Positions 6,691-12,945 of a stretch of 12,945 nt of DNA are shown here, piece after piece. A program made the position numbers and the translations under genes. Below the pieces are notes generated by a model. It was not told where the DNA came from, made no database searches, and was given only the letters and a program-made list of their open reading frames with translations. Source of the DNA: JASLBX01 sp036374175. Its GTDB lineage: Bacteria; Actinomycetota; Actinomycetes; Jiangellales; Jiangellaceae. Location of the stretch: NCBI GenBank assembly GCA_036374175.1, contig DASUUH010000052.1, forward strand, positions 1 through 12,945, in the 5' to 3' direction. Each line of letters starts with the position of its first letter. Within the stretch, counting starts at the first letter, position 1.

Positions 6691-7328
6691 TCGCACTAAG
6701 CCTGCCCCCCGGACCGCTACGCGTCGTCTGCGTGGGTGCACATCCCGATGACATCGAGATAGGCTGCGGCGGCACCCTGCTCACCCTTGCTCAGTATCGC
6801 GAGATCAGTGCCACCTTCGTCGTGGCCACCGCAGCCGCAGAACGCTACGAAGAAGCTCTCAAGGCGGCGTCCCGGTTTCTGCCCGGGGCCGATGTGCGTT
6901 TTCGCAGCCTCGGTCTGCGCGATGGGTTCCTGCCGGCGCAATGGGGCCAGGTCAAGGAGGGGTTGGAAAAGACGGCAAGGTCGATTGTGCCGGACGTCAT
7001 CTTCGGTCCCCGCATGGACGACGCACATCAGGACCACCGGTTGATCGCCGAGCTATTGCCCACCGTGTGGCGCGATTCCCTGCTTTTCCGGTATGAGATC
7101 CCGAAGTGGGACGGCGACCTCGGCAGGGTCACCCACTACGTGCCGGTCCAATCAGACGTCGCTCACCGCAAGATCGATCTACTCGACGAGAGCTTCCCGT
7201 CCCAGCTCGGCCGCGACTGGTGGGACAGAGAGACCTTCCTGAGCCTGATGCGGCTCCGTGGCGTCGAGTCACGAGCGCGGTACGCAGAGGGATTCGTCGT
7301 CGACAAGGCGGCAGTCGCCCTGCATTGA
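6687..7328 (+). CDS. PIG-L (LmbE-like) zinc-dependent deacetylase
   Basis: This family removes N-acyl groups from amino sugars or sugar conjugates using a Zn2+ ion; relatives include MshB, BtrD and PIG-L. The 213-residue protein carries the metal motif GAHPDDIEIGCGG (A18-H-P-D-D22; H19 and D22 are the expected ligand and base) and the second histidine region DDAHQDHR (H114, H117). Both are intact, so it is probably active. The start GTG 6687 overlaps the nucleotidyltransferase stop by 4 bases (GTGA), with GGAAG at 6676-6680 six bases upstream, so the two proteins are probably made together. That coupling suggests a nucleotide-sugar or glycan intermediate as substrate, but no N-acetylsugar enzyme is seen in the window. 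No signal peptide is visible, so it is cytoplasmic. Its stop faces the opposing SDR gene 16 bases away. Confidence 0.9.
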   Translation: MIALSLPPGPLRVVCVGAHPDDIEIGCGGTLLTLAQYREISATFVVATAAAERYEEALKAASRFLPGADVRFRSLGLRDGFLPAQWGQVKEGLEKTARSIVPDVIFGPRMDDAHQDHRLIAELLPTVWRDSLLFRYEIPKWDGDLGRVTHYVPVQSDVAHRKIDLLDESFPSQLGRDWWDRETFLSLMRLRGVESRARYAEGFVVDKAAVALH

Positions 7329-7344
7329 CGACCGTGCGGACGTG

Positions 7345-8340
7345 TCACCGCTTCTCCGCTTCATAGCGTGCGCGGAACCACTGGACAGTCTGCACTAGCC
7401 CGTCCGCCACGATTGTGCGTGGTCTCCATCCGATGATCTCTGCTGACCGCGCGACGTCGGCGACTCGTCGATGCTCCACCGGCCGATCGTTCAGCGCACC
7501 AAACACCGGCCTGGTGGATCCGCCGACGAGTTCGGCGATGCGCTCGACGATTGATCTGACAGTGATCAACTCCCCCGACCCGACATCGACGGTCTGGCCG
7601 TCCGCCCGAGGAGCCTGCGCGGCGGCCAGGAAGGCCGCGACGACATCGTCGACGAAGATCCAGTCGATCTCCCGTCGGCCGCTCGAGAGCCGCGGCGGCT
7701 CACCACGCAGCAAGGAAGTCGTCACGTAGGGGACCAACTTGGCCGTGTCGTGCTGGCCTGGTCCATACACCATGAAGATCCGAAGATTGACCACTGGCAA
7801 TGCGTAGAGGCCGTGGAACATCCGGGCATACGTACTCGCGGCCGTCTTGGCCGCAGCGTACGGCGATACCGGCACTGCGTTTGCCTCGCCGATGTCGCAC
7901 TCCTCCATCGAACCAGCCATGATCACGCGCGGTTTGTCCATCTCACACGCGGCGGTTAGGACGTTGATGGTGGCAAGCAGATTGTCTCGGACGGTGGCCA
8001 ACACCGCCTCGAGCGCCCGGTTACCACTGACGTGGCTCGCCAAGTGGAACACGATGCCTGGCTTCACCCGCCGAAGGACTCCGGCGACCGCCTCAGGTCT
8101 AGACAGGTCAACCTGCCACCACGACACGGGGTCGTCGCTGGTTCTCCGAGAGCGGGACGTTGCGTGCACCTCGGCGCCAGATTGCACCAGGGCTCGACAC
8201 AGTGCAGAGCCGATGAACCCGGCGGCGCCGGTAACAAGAACTCGCTCTGCTCGGACCTTGGCCGCGCTTCGCGTCTTATCGGTCGTCAATAGCGTCCCCA
8301 AACCGTGCCGTAAACAACGGCAGCTCTCTGTGCCGACCAC
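7345..8340 (-). CDS. NAD(P)-dependent SDR, NDP-4-keto-6-deoxysugar reductase/epimerase type
   Basis: This is an extended SDR of 331 residues by the GTG start at 8340. The Rossmann motif G38-A-A-G41-F-I-G44 is followed by FHLAS (98-102). The active-site region is AGSMEE (142-147), with Y161-x3-K165 (SPYAAAK), then LRIFMVYGPGQ and IDWIFVDDVV. The S-x-E-E arrangement resembles GDP-4-keto-6-deoxymannose reductases (S-S-E-E-Y-G) more than 4,6-dehydratases, so a 4-ketoreductase is my best guess. The start is uncertain: TTG at 8289, preceded by GGGG, would remove 17 residues that precede the fold and is a good alternative. It lies 13 bases after the RmlC-like gene and is probably co-transcribed with it. 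A C-4 reduction after C-3 methylation or 3,5-epimerisation would complete a deoxysugar pathway; this is inference. Confidence 0.82.
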   Translation of the reverse strand: MVGTESCRCLRHGLGTLLTTDKTRSAAKVRAERVLVTGAAGFIGSALCRALVQSGAEVHATSRSRRTSDDPVSWWQVDLSRPEAVAGVLRRVKPGIVFHLASHVSGNRALEAVLATVRDNLLATINVLTAACEMDKPRVIMAGSMEECDIGEANAVPVSPYAAAKTAASTYARMFHGLYALPVVNLRIFMVYGPGQHDTAKLVPYVTTSLLRGEPPRLSSGRREIDWIFVDDVVAAFLAAAQAPRADGQTVDVGSGELITVRSIVERIAELVGGSTRPVFGALNDRPVEHRRVADVARSAEIIGWRPRTIVADGLVQTVQWFRARYEAEKR

Positions 8341-8353
8341 CGGCCAAGTCGGC

Positions 8354-8902
8354 CTAGTGGCTCAGTTGGCTCCGCAGCAGTGCCCACGATCCCGCCGCCG
8401 CATCGCGGTCACTGATCACAGTCACCGGCAGCGGCCAGGAGATCGCGAGCTCTGGGTCGTCGTAGCGTACCGAGATGTCTTCGCTAGCATCATGTGGCCG
8501 GTCGATCCGGTAGCAGACGTCGGCGAAGTCGGTAAGTGCCTGAAAGCCGTGCAGCAGGCCTGGGGGGATGTAAAGATGCCAATGCTGCATGTCATCAAGG
8601 CGAAACACCTCAGACACACCGAAAGTTGGCGAGTGGGGTCGAACGTCCACCAGCACGTCGTGGACCGCGCCGCGGGCACAGCGGACGAGCTTGGCTTCGC
8701 CTCGCCCGGATCTCCCATGGAGGCCACGCACGACCCCGAACCGCGACCGCGATTGAGAATCTTGAATGAAGGAAGCGGGATCAACGCCATGCCGGGCCGC
8801 AATTGCGGAGTCGAAGGTTCGTGTGAAGAAGCCCCTGTCGTCATAGTGCGGAGTCGGCACGAAAATCAGAACGCCGGCAAGTGTGGCCGATTCGACCTGC
8901 AT
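8354..8902 (-). CDS. dTDP-4-dehydrorhamnose 3,5-epimerase-like protein (RmlC family)
   Basis: RmlC-family cupins epimerise C-3 and/or C-5 of NDP-4-keto-6-deoxyhexoses in the cytoplasm. The 182-residue protein has the expected length and landmarks: DDRGFFTRTF near 21-30, RGLH with H62 as the catalytic base, KLVRCARGAVHDVLVDVR, the IPPGLLHGF cupin strand at 112-120, Y131 as the likely acid, and DDPELAISWPLP near 148-159. The segment after RGLH is short and variant (GRSGRGEA, where RmlC has an aromatic plus PPHAQG), which may change substrate choice; a 3- or 5-monofunctional epimerase is possible. The start is ATG 8902, with only a weak Shine-Dalgarno. It is the first gene of a two-gene unit with the downstream SDR, and divergent from the methyltransferase-like gene with a 39-base gap. 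Confidence 0.87.
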   Translation of the reverse strand: MQVESATLAGVLIFVPTPHYDDRGFFTRTFDSAIAARHGVDPASFIQDSQSRSRFGVVRGLHGRSGRGEAKLVRCARGAVHDVLVDVRPHSPTFGVSEVFRLDDMQHWHLYIPPGLLHGFQALTDFADVCYRIDRPHDASEDISVRYDDPELAISWPLPVTVISDRDAAAGSWALLRSQLSH

Positions 8903-8941
8903 CGCGCCATGGTGTCACCCCGGGCCTGGGCGGAGGCTTAG
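8903..8941. promoter_or_regulatory. Very short divergent promoter region
   Basis: Only 39 bases separate the divergent starts of the RmlC-like gene (-) and the methyltransferase-like gene (+). Any promoter for either must reach into the opposite coding sequence. On the + strand GGAGG (8932-8936) lies 5 bases before ATG 8942. On the - strand GGGTGA (8920-8915) is a distant, weak ribosome-binding match for ATG 8902. I see no clear -10/-35 pair. Confidence 0.4.
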
Positions 8942-10066
8942 ATGGGCGGAATGGTCTGCCGCGCATGCCGGAGCGGGGCCGGTGAGGTGGTGCTCGATCT
9001 CGGCGAACAGCCGGCCTGTGACCACTTCCCCCCTAAGGATGATCCGGGCCCGGACTCCGTCTACCCGCTCCAGATGTGGCTCTGCGAGGCATGCGGGTTG
9101 GCCCAACTGGTTGCAGACCCGACAGTGCCCCAAGAACCTCGCGGAGCAGAGCCGGCCGCATTGGCTGAGCAGGCTGCGGCGGCGGTGGATCGACTGACGG
9201 CTGCCGGATGGCTTCGAGGAGGGCTTGGATTAACCGAATACGGCAGTCCCCACGGTGGGTCCTGGTTACCCCTGTTGGCGCAGCGCGGCTTGGCCGTCGT
9301 CGACAAGCACGAGCAAGCGGATGTCGTCCTCGATTGTTTCGGCATGATGCATTGCGCTGACCAGGCGAGCGGTCTGGCCGAGCGGGCAGCGCGAGTAGCG
9401 CCGGGCGGTGTGCTATTGCTCCAATTCCATTCGTTGGCGACGATCCTGCGCCACGGTCAGTGGAACGCGCTCCGACATGGCCACTACGCCTACTACTCGA
9501 CGCCGTCACTCGTGCACATGCTCGCCGCCGCCGGGTTCTCGCCGCGGGCAGTCTGGCAATTCGATCTCTACGGCGGAACGATATTGCTCGCTGCGATGCG
9601 CGATGCGGAACCCGCGCCGGCGGCTGATGTCTCGGTCAGTCGATTGCTGGCTGATGAGGACAACCTCCGGGTTCTCGATCCGCTACGAATACGTGATCTG
9701 CAGTACATCGCGGAATCGAGTGCAAAGACCCTTCGCGAATGGCTGACTCGGCAACGTTCGGCTGGAGCTACTGTGCTGGGATACGGCGCTGCGTCGCGCA
9801 CTGTAGCCCTGCTCTGCCGGGCAGGTGTGGACAGCTCTGTGCTGCCCGCGATCGCGGACGCTTCCCCGGCGAAGCAAGGCCGTCGTATGCCCGGTACGGA
9901 CATTCCCGTCATCAGCCCCGCCGATCTGGTCGAAGCACGGCCGCGTACGGTTCTCTTGTTCTTGTCCGACCTGCTCGGTGAAGTCCGTGACCGGCTGCCC
10001 CAGGTTGAACGGGCCGGCGGGCGCTGGATCGACGTCACAACGTTGCCTGGCACTCGGTCGGGCTGA
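8942..10066 (+). CDS. Degenerate paralogue of zinc-binding sugar C-methyltransferase
   Basis: This 374-residue protein has the same three-part plan as the methyltransferase at 4590-5819. The N-terminal zinc knuckle is intact (C6, C9, C48, C51), and the C-terminal domain is recognisable (GYGAASRTVALL, then PGTDIPVISP). The middle is altered. The aromatic loop Y-x-Y-x-S-S-Y is replaced by a proline/alanine-rich stretch (59-82). Motif I E-V-A-S-N-D-G becomes E99-Y-G-S-P-H-G with no acidic residue. The catalytic HEH becomes H179-G-H181, losing the Glu; H137 (GMMHCAD) is kept. It is about 35 residues shorter. It may be a non-catalytic scaffold, a binding protein, or an enzyme with changed chemistry. 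The start ATG 8942 has GGAGG 5 bases upstream, favoured over ATG 8951. It precedes the exporter genes by a 134-base gap. Confidence 0.8.
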   Translation: MGGMVCRACRSGAGEVVLDLGEQPACDHFPPKDDPGPDSVYPLQMWLCEACGLAQLVADPTVPQEPRGAEPAALAEQAAAAVDRLTAAGWLRGGLGLTEYGSPHGGSWLPLLAQRGLAVVDKHEQADVVLDCFGMMHCADQASGLAERAARVAPGGVLLLQFHSLATILRHGQWNALRHGHYAYYSTPSLVHMLAAAGFSPRAVWQFDLYGGTILLAAMRDAEPAPAADVSVSRLLADEDNLRVLDPLRIRDLQYIAESSAKTLREWLTRQRSAGATVLGYGAASRTVALLCRAGVDSSVLPAIADASPAKQGRRMPGTDIPVISPADLVEARPRTVLLFLSDLLGEVRDRLPQVERAGGRWIDVTTLPGTRSG

Positions 10067-10200
10067 TCAATGCGCGCCGACCGGACCATTCTCCGGCCTC
10101 CACGCGCGGCGGCGTGGCAGAGTATTGCTGTGACGCGACCATTGAGTCCTTGGGAAAGCGCGACTCCCGCCCATGTCGGCATGAATCGAGGGCATCGCGG
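10067..10200 (+). other. Gap before the ABC exporter genes
   Basis: These 134 bases lie between the methyltransferase-like stop and the permease start. They contain a small hairpin, CCACGC (10100-10105) with GCGTGG (10112-10117) around a 6-base loop, which is not followed by a T run and so is not a convincing terminator. GAGGG at 10189-10193 is the likely ribosome-binding site for GTG 10201. A separate promoter for the exporter genes is possible but none stands out. Confidence 0.4.
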
Positions 10201-11028
10201 GTGAGTGTCACCGCCGAGTGGATCGAGAATCGCCCGCGTTCCGGCTTGTTCCGGCTTGACCTGCGCGAACTGTGGACGTACCGCGAGTTGGCGGCTTTCC
10301 TGGCGCTGCGCGACATCAAGGTCCGGTACAAACAGGCGGTCCTGGGAATCGGCTGGGCGGTCTTCCAGCCGCTCGCCGGAATGGTGGTCTTCACCATCGT
10401 GTTCCAGCGCCTTGCGGACGTGGAGAGCGACGGGTTGCCCTACCCTGTCTTCTCCTTCGTGGGGTTGACCGTCTGGGCCTACACATCGGGCGCTGTCACC
10501 AAGGCCACCCAAAGTCTCGTGTCCAACGCCAACTTGGTAACCAAGGTCTACTTCCCTCGGATCCTGGTCCCGCTCGCAGCGGTGATGCCTGGACTGCTCG
10601 ACCTGGCCGTCGCGCTGCCGGTGCTGGTCGTCCTATACGCGATCTACGACGTCCGCCCAGGTTGGGCACTGCTGACGCTGCCGCTTTGGATTGCGGCTGC
10701 GATGATCGTCGCCTTCGCAGTCGGGGTGCTGCTTTCGGCATTGAACGTGCGCTACCGCGATGTGAACCAGGCAATCACCCTCCTCGTCCAGCTGTGGCTG
10801 TTCCTCAGTCCTGTTGCCTACCCGACCAGCGCCGTCCCGGCTGCCTGGCAGCCGCTGTACGCAGTCAACCCCATGAGCGCGGTCATCGAAGGGCTACGCT
10901 GGTGCCTGCTCGGGGGACCGCCGCCAGGAGCGTGGGCCCTGGTTTCGGCTGCGGTGACCATCCTTCTCCTGGCCGCAGCCCTGACCTACTTCCAGCGGAC
11001 AGAGCGGCGCTTCGCGGACGTCATATGA
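10201..11028 (+). CDS. ABC-2 type polysaccharide exporter permease (Wzm/TagG-like)
   Basis: This is the membrane half of an ABC exporter that moves a lipid-linked glycan across the cytoplasmic membrane. The 275-residue protein has the family's amphipathic N-terminal segment (LRELWTYREL then LALRDIKVRYKQAVLG at residues 21-50). About six membrane segments follow, near 47-69, 84-100, 120-148, 157-181, 192-209 and 245-263. Family landmarks include a YRDV loop (185-188), SPVAYP, and NPMSAVIEGLRW around 223-234. I chose GTG 10201, with GAGGG about 7 bases upstream; an in-frame GTG at 10114 would add 29 residues (Cys/Arg-rich) unlike the family. The stop overlaps the ATPase start by 4 bases (ATGA), as expected for a Wzm/Wzt pair. 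Confidence 0.92.
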   Translation: MSVTAEWIENRPRSGLFRLDLRELWTYRELAAFLALRDIKVRYKQAVLGIGWAVFQPLAGMVVFTIVFQRLADVESDGLPYPVFSFVGLTVWAYTSGAVTKATQSLVSNANLVTKVYFPRILVPLAAVMPGLLDLAVALPVLVVLYAIYDVRPGWALLTLPLWIAAAMIVAFAVGVLLSALNVRYRDVNQAITLLVQLWLFLSPVAYPTSAVPAAWQPLYAVNPMSAVIEGLRWCLLGGPPPGAWALVSAAVTILLLAAALTYFQRTERRFADVI

Positions 11029-12272
11029 CCGAGAATCTCGCGATCGATGTCGACCGGGTGAGTAAGCGCTATCGCCTCGGTGAGTACCACCACGCCAGAA
11101 GTGTCGGAGAGGCTGCTGCCGCTGCCGTCCGCAGGTTCGGACGGCGACGCGTCCGGCCGGAGGAGATCTGGTCGTTGCGCGATGTCAGCTTCACGCTCGA
11201 GGAAGGACATGCCCTGGGCGTGATCGGCCGCAACGGGGCGGGAAAGAGCACGCTGCTGAAGATCCTTTCCAGGATAACCGAGCCGACAGCCGGAGTCGCC
11301 AGAACCCGTGGGCGCGTCGCAGCGCTGCTCGAGGTGGGCACCGGGTTCCACGACGAGCTCACCGGGCGCGAGAACCTCTACCTCAACGGGGCCATCCTGG
11401 GCATGAGTCGCCGGGAGATGGCCCGCCGCTTCGACGAGATCGTCTCATTTGCCGGAGTCGAGCGGTTCGTCGACACACCGGTCAAGCGCTACTCCTCGGG
11501 CATGTACCTCCGTCTCGCGTTCTCCGTGGCCGCTCACATCGAGCCGGACATCCTCGTCGTCGACGAAGTACTGGCGGTCGGCGACGCCGAGTTCCAGGCC
11601 AAGTGTGTAGGCAGGATGCACAGCGCCGAAAGGGAGGGACGCACCGTCGTCTTCGTCAGCCACAACCTCGATGCGGTCATGCGGCTGTGCACTGAGGCGA
11701 TCTGGCTAGAACGCGGCGCCGTCGCCGCCGAGGGCAGCACGGAGTCCGTCGTAGACGCGTACGTCGCGGCGGCGACCAGCCAGGACCAGGGCGGCGCGCC
11801 GCTGATGCACACCGGCGACGTCACCTTGGACGGGGTGCGAGTGCTCGACGAGAGCGGTCGGCCGGCCCGTACACTCCGGCGAGACCGCTCCTTCGCCATC
11901 GAGGTCACCTACACCATCAACGAGCGGGTGCCGGCACTGGACATGTCAGTGCTCATCTTCAATGCCTCGGGTATGAGGATCATGGACGAGGCGTGGTCGG
12001 ATACCGAGGGCAGCAGGCCGGATCGGCCCGGCACGTACACCGTCCGCATTTCGGTACCTCCGGTGCTCAACGTCGGTGAGTACAGGATCGGAATGTGGGT
12101 GGGCACGCGGTACGACACGCTGCTGTTCGAACCCGCGGCGGCCACCTTGCGCCTCGAGGGAAGCACGAAGGGGCGACCCGAACGTGCGGTCGAGTTGTAT
12201 CTGCCGTGGCAACTCGTCGACCAGCACGCAAGGAGTCCGGCGATGGAGGCGGACTCGGGACGCTCCCCATAG
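11025..12272 (+). CDS. ABC exporter ATPase with C-terminal carbohydrate-recognition domain (Wzt-like)
   Basis: This is the ATPase partner of the preceding permease. It has 415 residues. The nucleotide-binding domain spans about 1-250: Walker A GRNGAGKST at 68-76, the ABC signature as the YSSGM variant at 156-160 (typical of Wzt/TagH), Walker B ILVVDE at 176-181, and H213 in VSHN. Residues from about 268 to 400 form a beta-rich extension resembling the Wzt C-terminal domain (Wzt_C), which in some O-antigen exporters binds the modified non-reducing end of the glycan. The start ATG 11025 overlaps the permease stop by 4 bases; the frame stays open back to 10272, but that part is a shadow of the permease. 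The extension suggests the exported glycan carries a recognised terminal modification. The stop lies 9 bases before the convergent glycosyltransferase stop. Confidence 0.93.
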   Translation: MTENLAIDVDRVSKRYRLGEYHHARSVGEAAAAAVRRFGRRRVRPEEIWSLRDVSFTLEEGHALGVIGRNGAGKSTLLKILSRITEPTAGVARTRGRVAALLEVGTGFHDELTGRENLYLNGAILGMSRREMARRFDEIVSFAGVERFVDTPVKRYSSGMYLRLAFSVAAHIEPDILVVDEVLAVGDAEFQAKCVGRMHSAEREGRTVVFVSHNLDAVMRLCTEAIWLERGAVAAEGSTESVVDAYVAAATSQDQGGAPLMHTGDVTLDGVRVLDESGRPARTLRRDRSFAIEVTYTINERVPALDMSVLIFNASGMRIMDEAWSDTEGSRPDRPGTYTVRISVPPVLNVGEYRIGMWVGTRYDTLLFEPAAATLRLEGSTKGRPERAVELYLPWQLVDQHARSPAMEADSGRSP

Positions 12273-12281
12273 GACACCGGT

Positions 12282-12944
12282 CTAGCGCATGTCCGGCGTC
12301 CCACTGACGACGGCGCTCTGACGGAACAGGTGAGCCAGGCTCGAGCCGACGTCTTCGACCGAGAACTGCTCGGCCACCAAGCGCGCCGACTCACCCAGCC
12401 TGCGGCTGAGCTCCACGTCGTCTACGAGGAGACCCAAGGCATCCGCTAGAGCGGCGGTGTCCTCCGGCGGGACGATGATCCCGGTATCCGTATCGGGCAC
12501 TGCCTGAAGCATGTCTCGGACTCCTGACACGTCAGCGGCGACGACAGGTAGTGCACATGCCATCGCTTCGAGTGTCGCGACCGGGAAACCCTCGTGGCGG
12601 GAGGGCAGTGTGGCGACGTCTGCAGCTGACAGCAGGCGCCACATCAGCTCGCGGTCGTGCACGTACTCTTCCACCCATTGAACGACTCCGGCCGGTAGAT
12701 CAGCCAAGCGTTGACGAAGCAGCTCGGCGTCACGGCCCGAACCGACCAGCAACAACAGAGGCTGCCGATCGGGCCGGGTGGCGCAGACCTGGAGCCATGC
12801 ATCCAGGAGTAGGTCGAGCCCCTTCCGCTCGATCTGTACCCGCCCATGCCAGATGACGATGCGACGGTTGGGAGGCAGGCGCAGTTCGCGTCGCGCCTTT
12901 TGGCGGTCGTCAGGGCGCCATCGTCGGACGTCGAATGGATTAGG
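12282..12944 (-). CDS. GT4-family glycosyltransferase, C-terminal part (5' end outside window)
   Basis: This is an open frame from the right edge to TAG at 12284-12282, giving 220 residues of a GT-B glycosyltransferase. It begins in a linker reading NPFDVRRW. The C-terminal Rossmann domain opens with IVIWHGRVQIERKGLDLLLDA, where G-R-x-x-x-x-K-G is the usual GT4 donor-domain start. LLLVGSG and the E-x7-E motif EGFPVATLE (bases 12593-12567) follow; the two glutamates bind the NDP-sugar donor. The end is DTGIIVPPEDTAALADAL and a short C-terminal helix. An internal ATG at 12755 exists but is not the start, since conserved sequence continues upstream of it. It probably transfers a sugar to the glycan exported by the adjacent ABC genes. 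The acceptor domain is off-window, so specificity is unknown. Confidence 0.88.
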   Translation of the reverse strand, partial: PNPFDVRRWRPDDRQKARRELRLPPNRRIVIWHGRVQIERKGLDLLLDAWLQVCATRPDRQPLLLLVGSGRDAELLRQRLADLPAGVVQWVEEYVHDRELMWRLLSAADVATLPSRHEGFPVATLEAMACALPVVAADVSGVRDMLQAVPDTDTGIIVPPEDTAALADALGLLVDDVELSRRLGESARLVAEQFSVEDVGSSLAHLFRQSAVVSGTPDMR

Positions 12945-12945
12945 G

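Noticed and set aside
7847..8941. Long open frame (364 codons) opposite the SDR and RmlC-like genes
   Set aside because: Antisense shadow: low-complexity composition, no domain, and both opposing genes have clear catalytic motifs.
10100..10117. 6-bp stem hairpin as a terminator after the methyltransferase-like gene
   Set aside because: No T run follows and the stem is short; common by chance at this GC content.
10114..10200. 29-codon N-terminal extension of the permease
   Set aside because: The sequence is Cys/Arg-rich and unlike the Wzm N-terminus; GTG 10201 has a GAGGG at suitable spacing.
9568..10512. Open frame (314 codons) opposite the methyltransferase-like gene and the permease
   Set aside because: Antisense shadow spanning two real genes and the gap; Ser/Arg-rich with no domain.
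10272..11024. A 251-codon in-frame extension upstream of the Wzt-like ATPase
   Set aside because: It is the alternate frame of the permease gene, rich in Arg/Gly/Pro with no domain. The real ATPase starts at ATG 11025 with a 4-base overlap.
1..12945. tRNA/rRNA genes, CRISPR arrays, insertion sequences or phage genes
   Set aside because: None seen on either strand: no cloverleaf-like segment, no regularly spaced repeats, no transposase- or integrase-like protein.

Overview
This window looks like a chromosomal segment of a high-GC actinobacterium. The support is the uniformly GC-rich coding sequence, several GTG starts, ATGA/GTGA stop-start overlaps, and the CysD/CysN type of sulfate activation next to an actinobacterial-style CysQ. 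I cannot name a genus from sequence alone. There are no tRNA or rRNA genes, insertion sequences, CRISPR arrays or phage genes, and no gene-free stretch longer than about 210 bases.

Layout. (1) Bases 2-286 (+) hold the C-terminal end of a GH18-like glycosidase that enters from the left edge. (2) Bases 381-3352 (-) hold a compact sulfate-activation operon transcribed as cysQ-cysD-cysN: a PAP/inositol-phosphate phosphatase and the two ATP sulfurylase subunits, with no APS kinase domain on CysN. (3) Bases 3353-3561 are a divergent regulatory region. (4) Bases 3562-7328 (+) hold a tight four-gene unit: NAD-dependent epimerase/dehydratase, zinc-binding C-methyltransferase, CDP-glucose-pyrophosphorylase-like nucleotidyltransferase and PIG-L deacetylase. 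Three of the genes are joined by 4-base overlaps or start just behind the previous stop. (5) Bases 7345-8902 (-) hold an RmlC-like 3,5-epimerase followed by a second SDR reductase/epimerase. (6) Bases 8942-12272 (+) hold a second, catalytically degenerate member of the C-methyltransferase family, then a Wzm-like ABC permease and a Wzt-like ATPase with a C-terminal carbohydrate-recognition extension. (7) Bases 12282-12944 (-) hold the C-terminal part of a GT4 glycosyltransferase that runs off the right edge.

How it fits together (inference). Regions 4-7 read as part of a surface-glycan or glycolipid locus. A nucleotidyltransferase activates a hexose-1-phosphate. SDR, RmlC-like and C-methyltransferase enzymes convert it to a modified, probably branched (C-methylated) deoxysugar. 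A PIG-L enzyme removes an acyl group from an unknown intermediate. A glycosyltransferase builds the glycan, and an ABC-2 exporter with a sugar-reading C-terminal domain secretes it. No NDP-hexose 4,6-dehydratase is recognisable in the window, so the 4-keto intermediate would have to come from elsewhere. The neighbouring cys operon may only be a housekeeping neighbour, or it may supply activated sulfate.

The most interesting points are the SDR/C-methyltransferase/nucleotidyltransferase/PIG-L quartet, whose product I cannot assign; the paralogous methyltransferase-like protein that has lost the SAM motif acid, the aromatic substrate loop and the catalytic Glu; and a possible structure-based switch in the cysQ leader.
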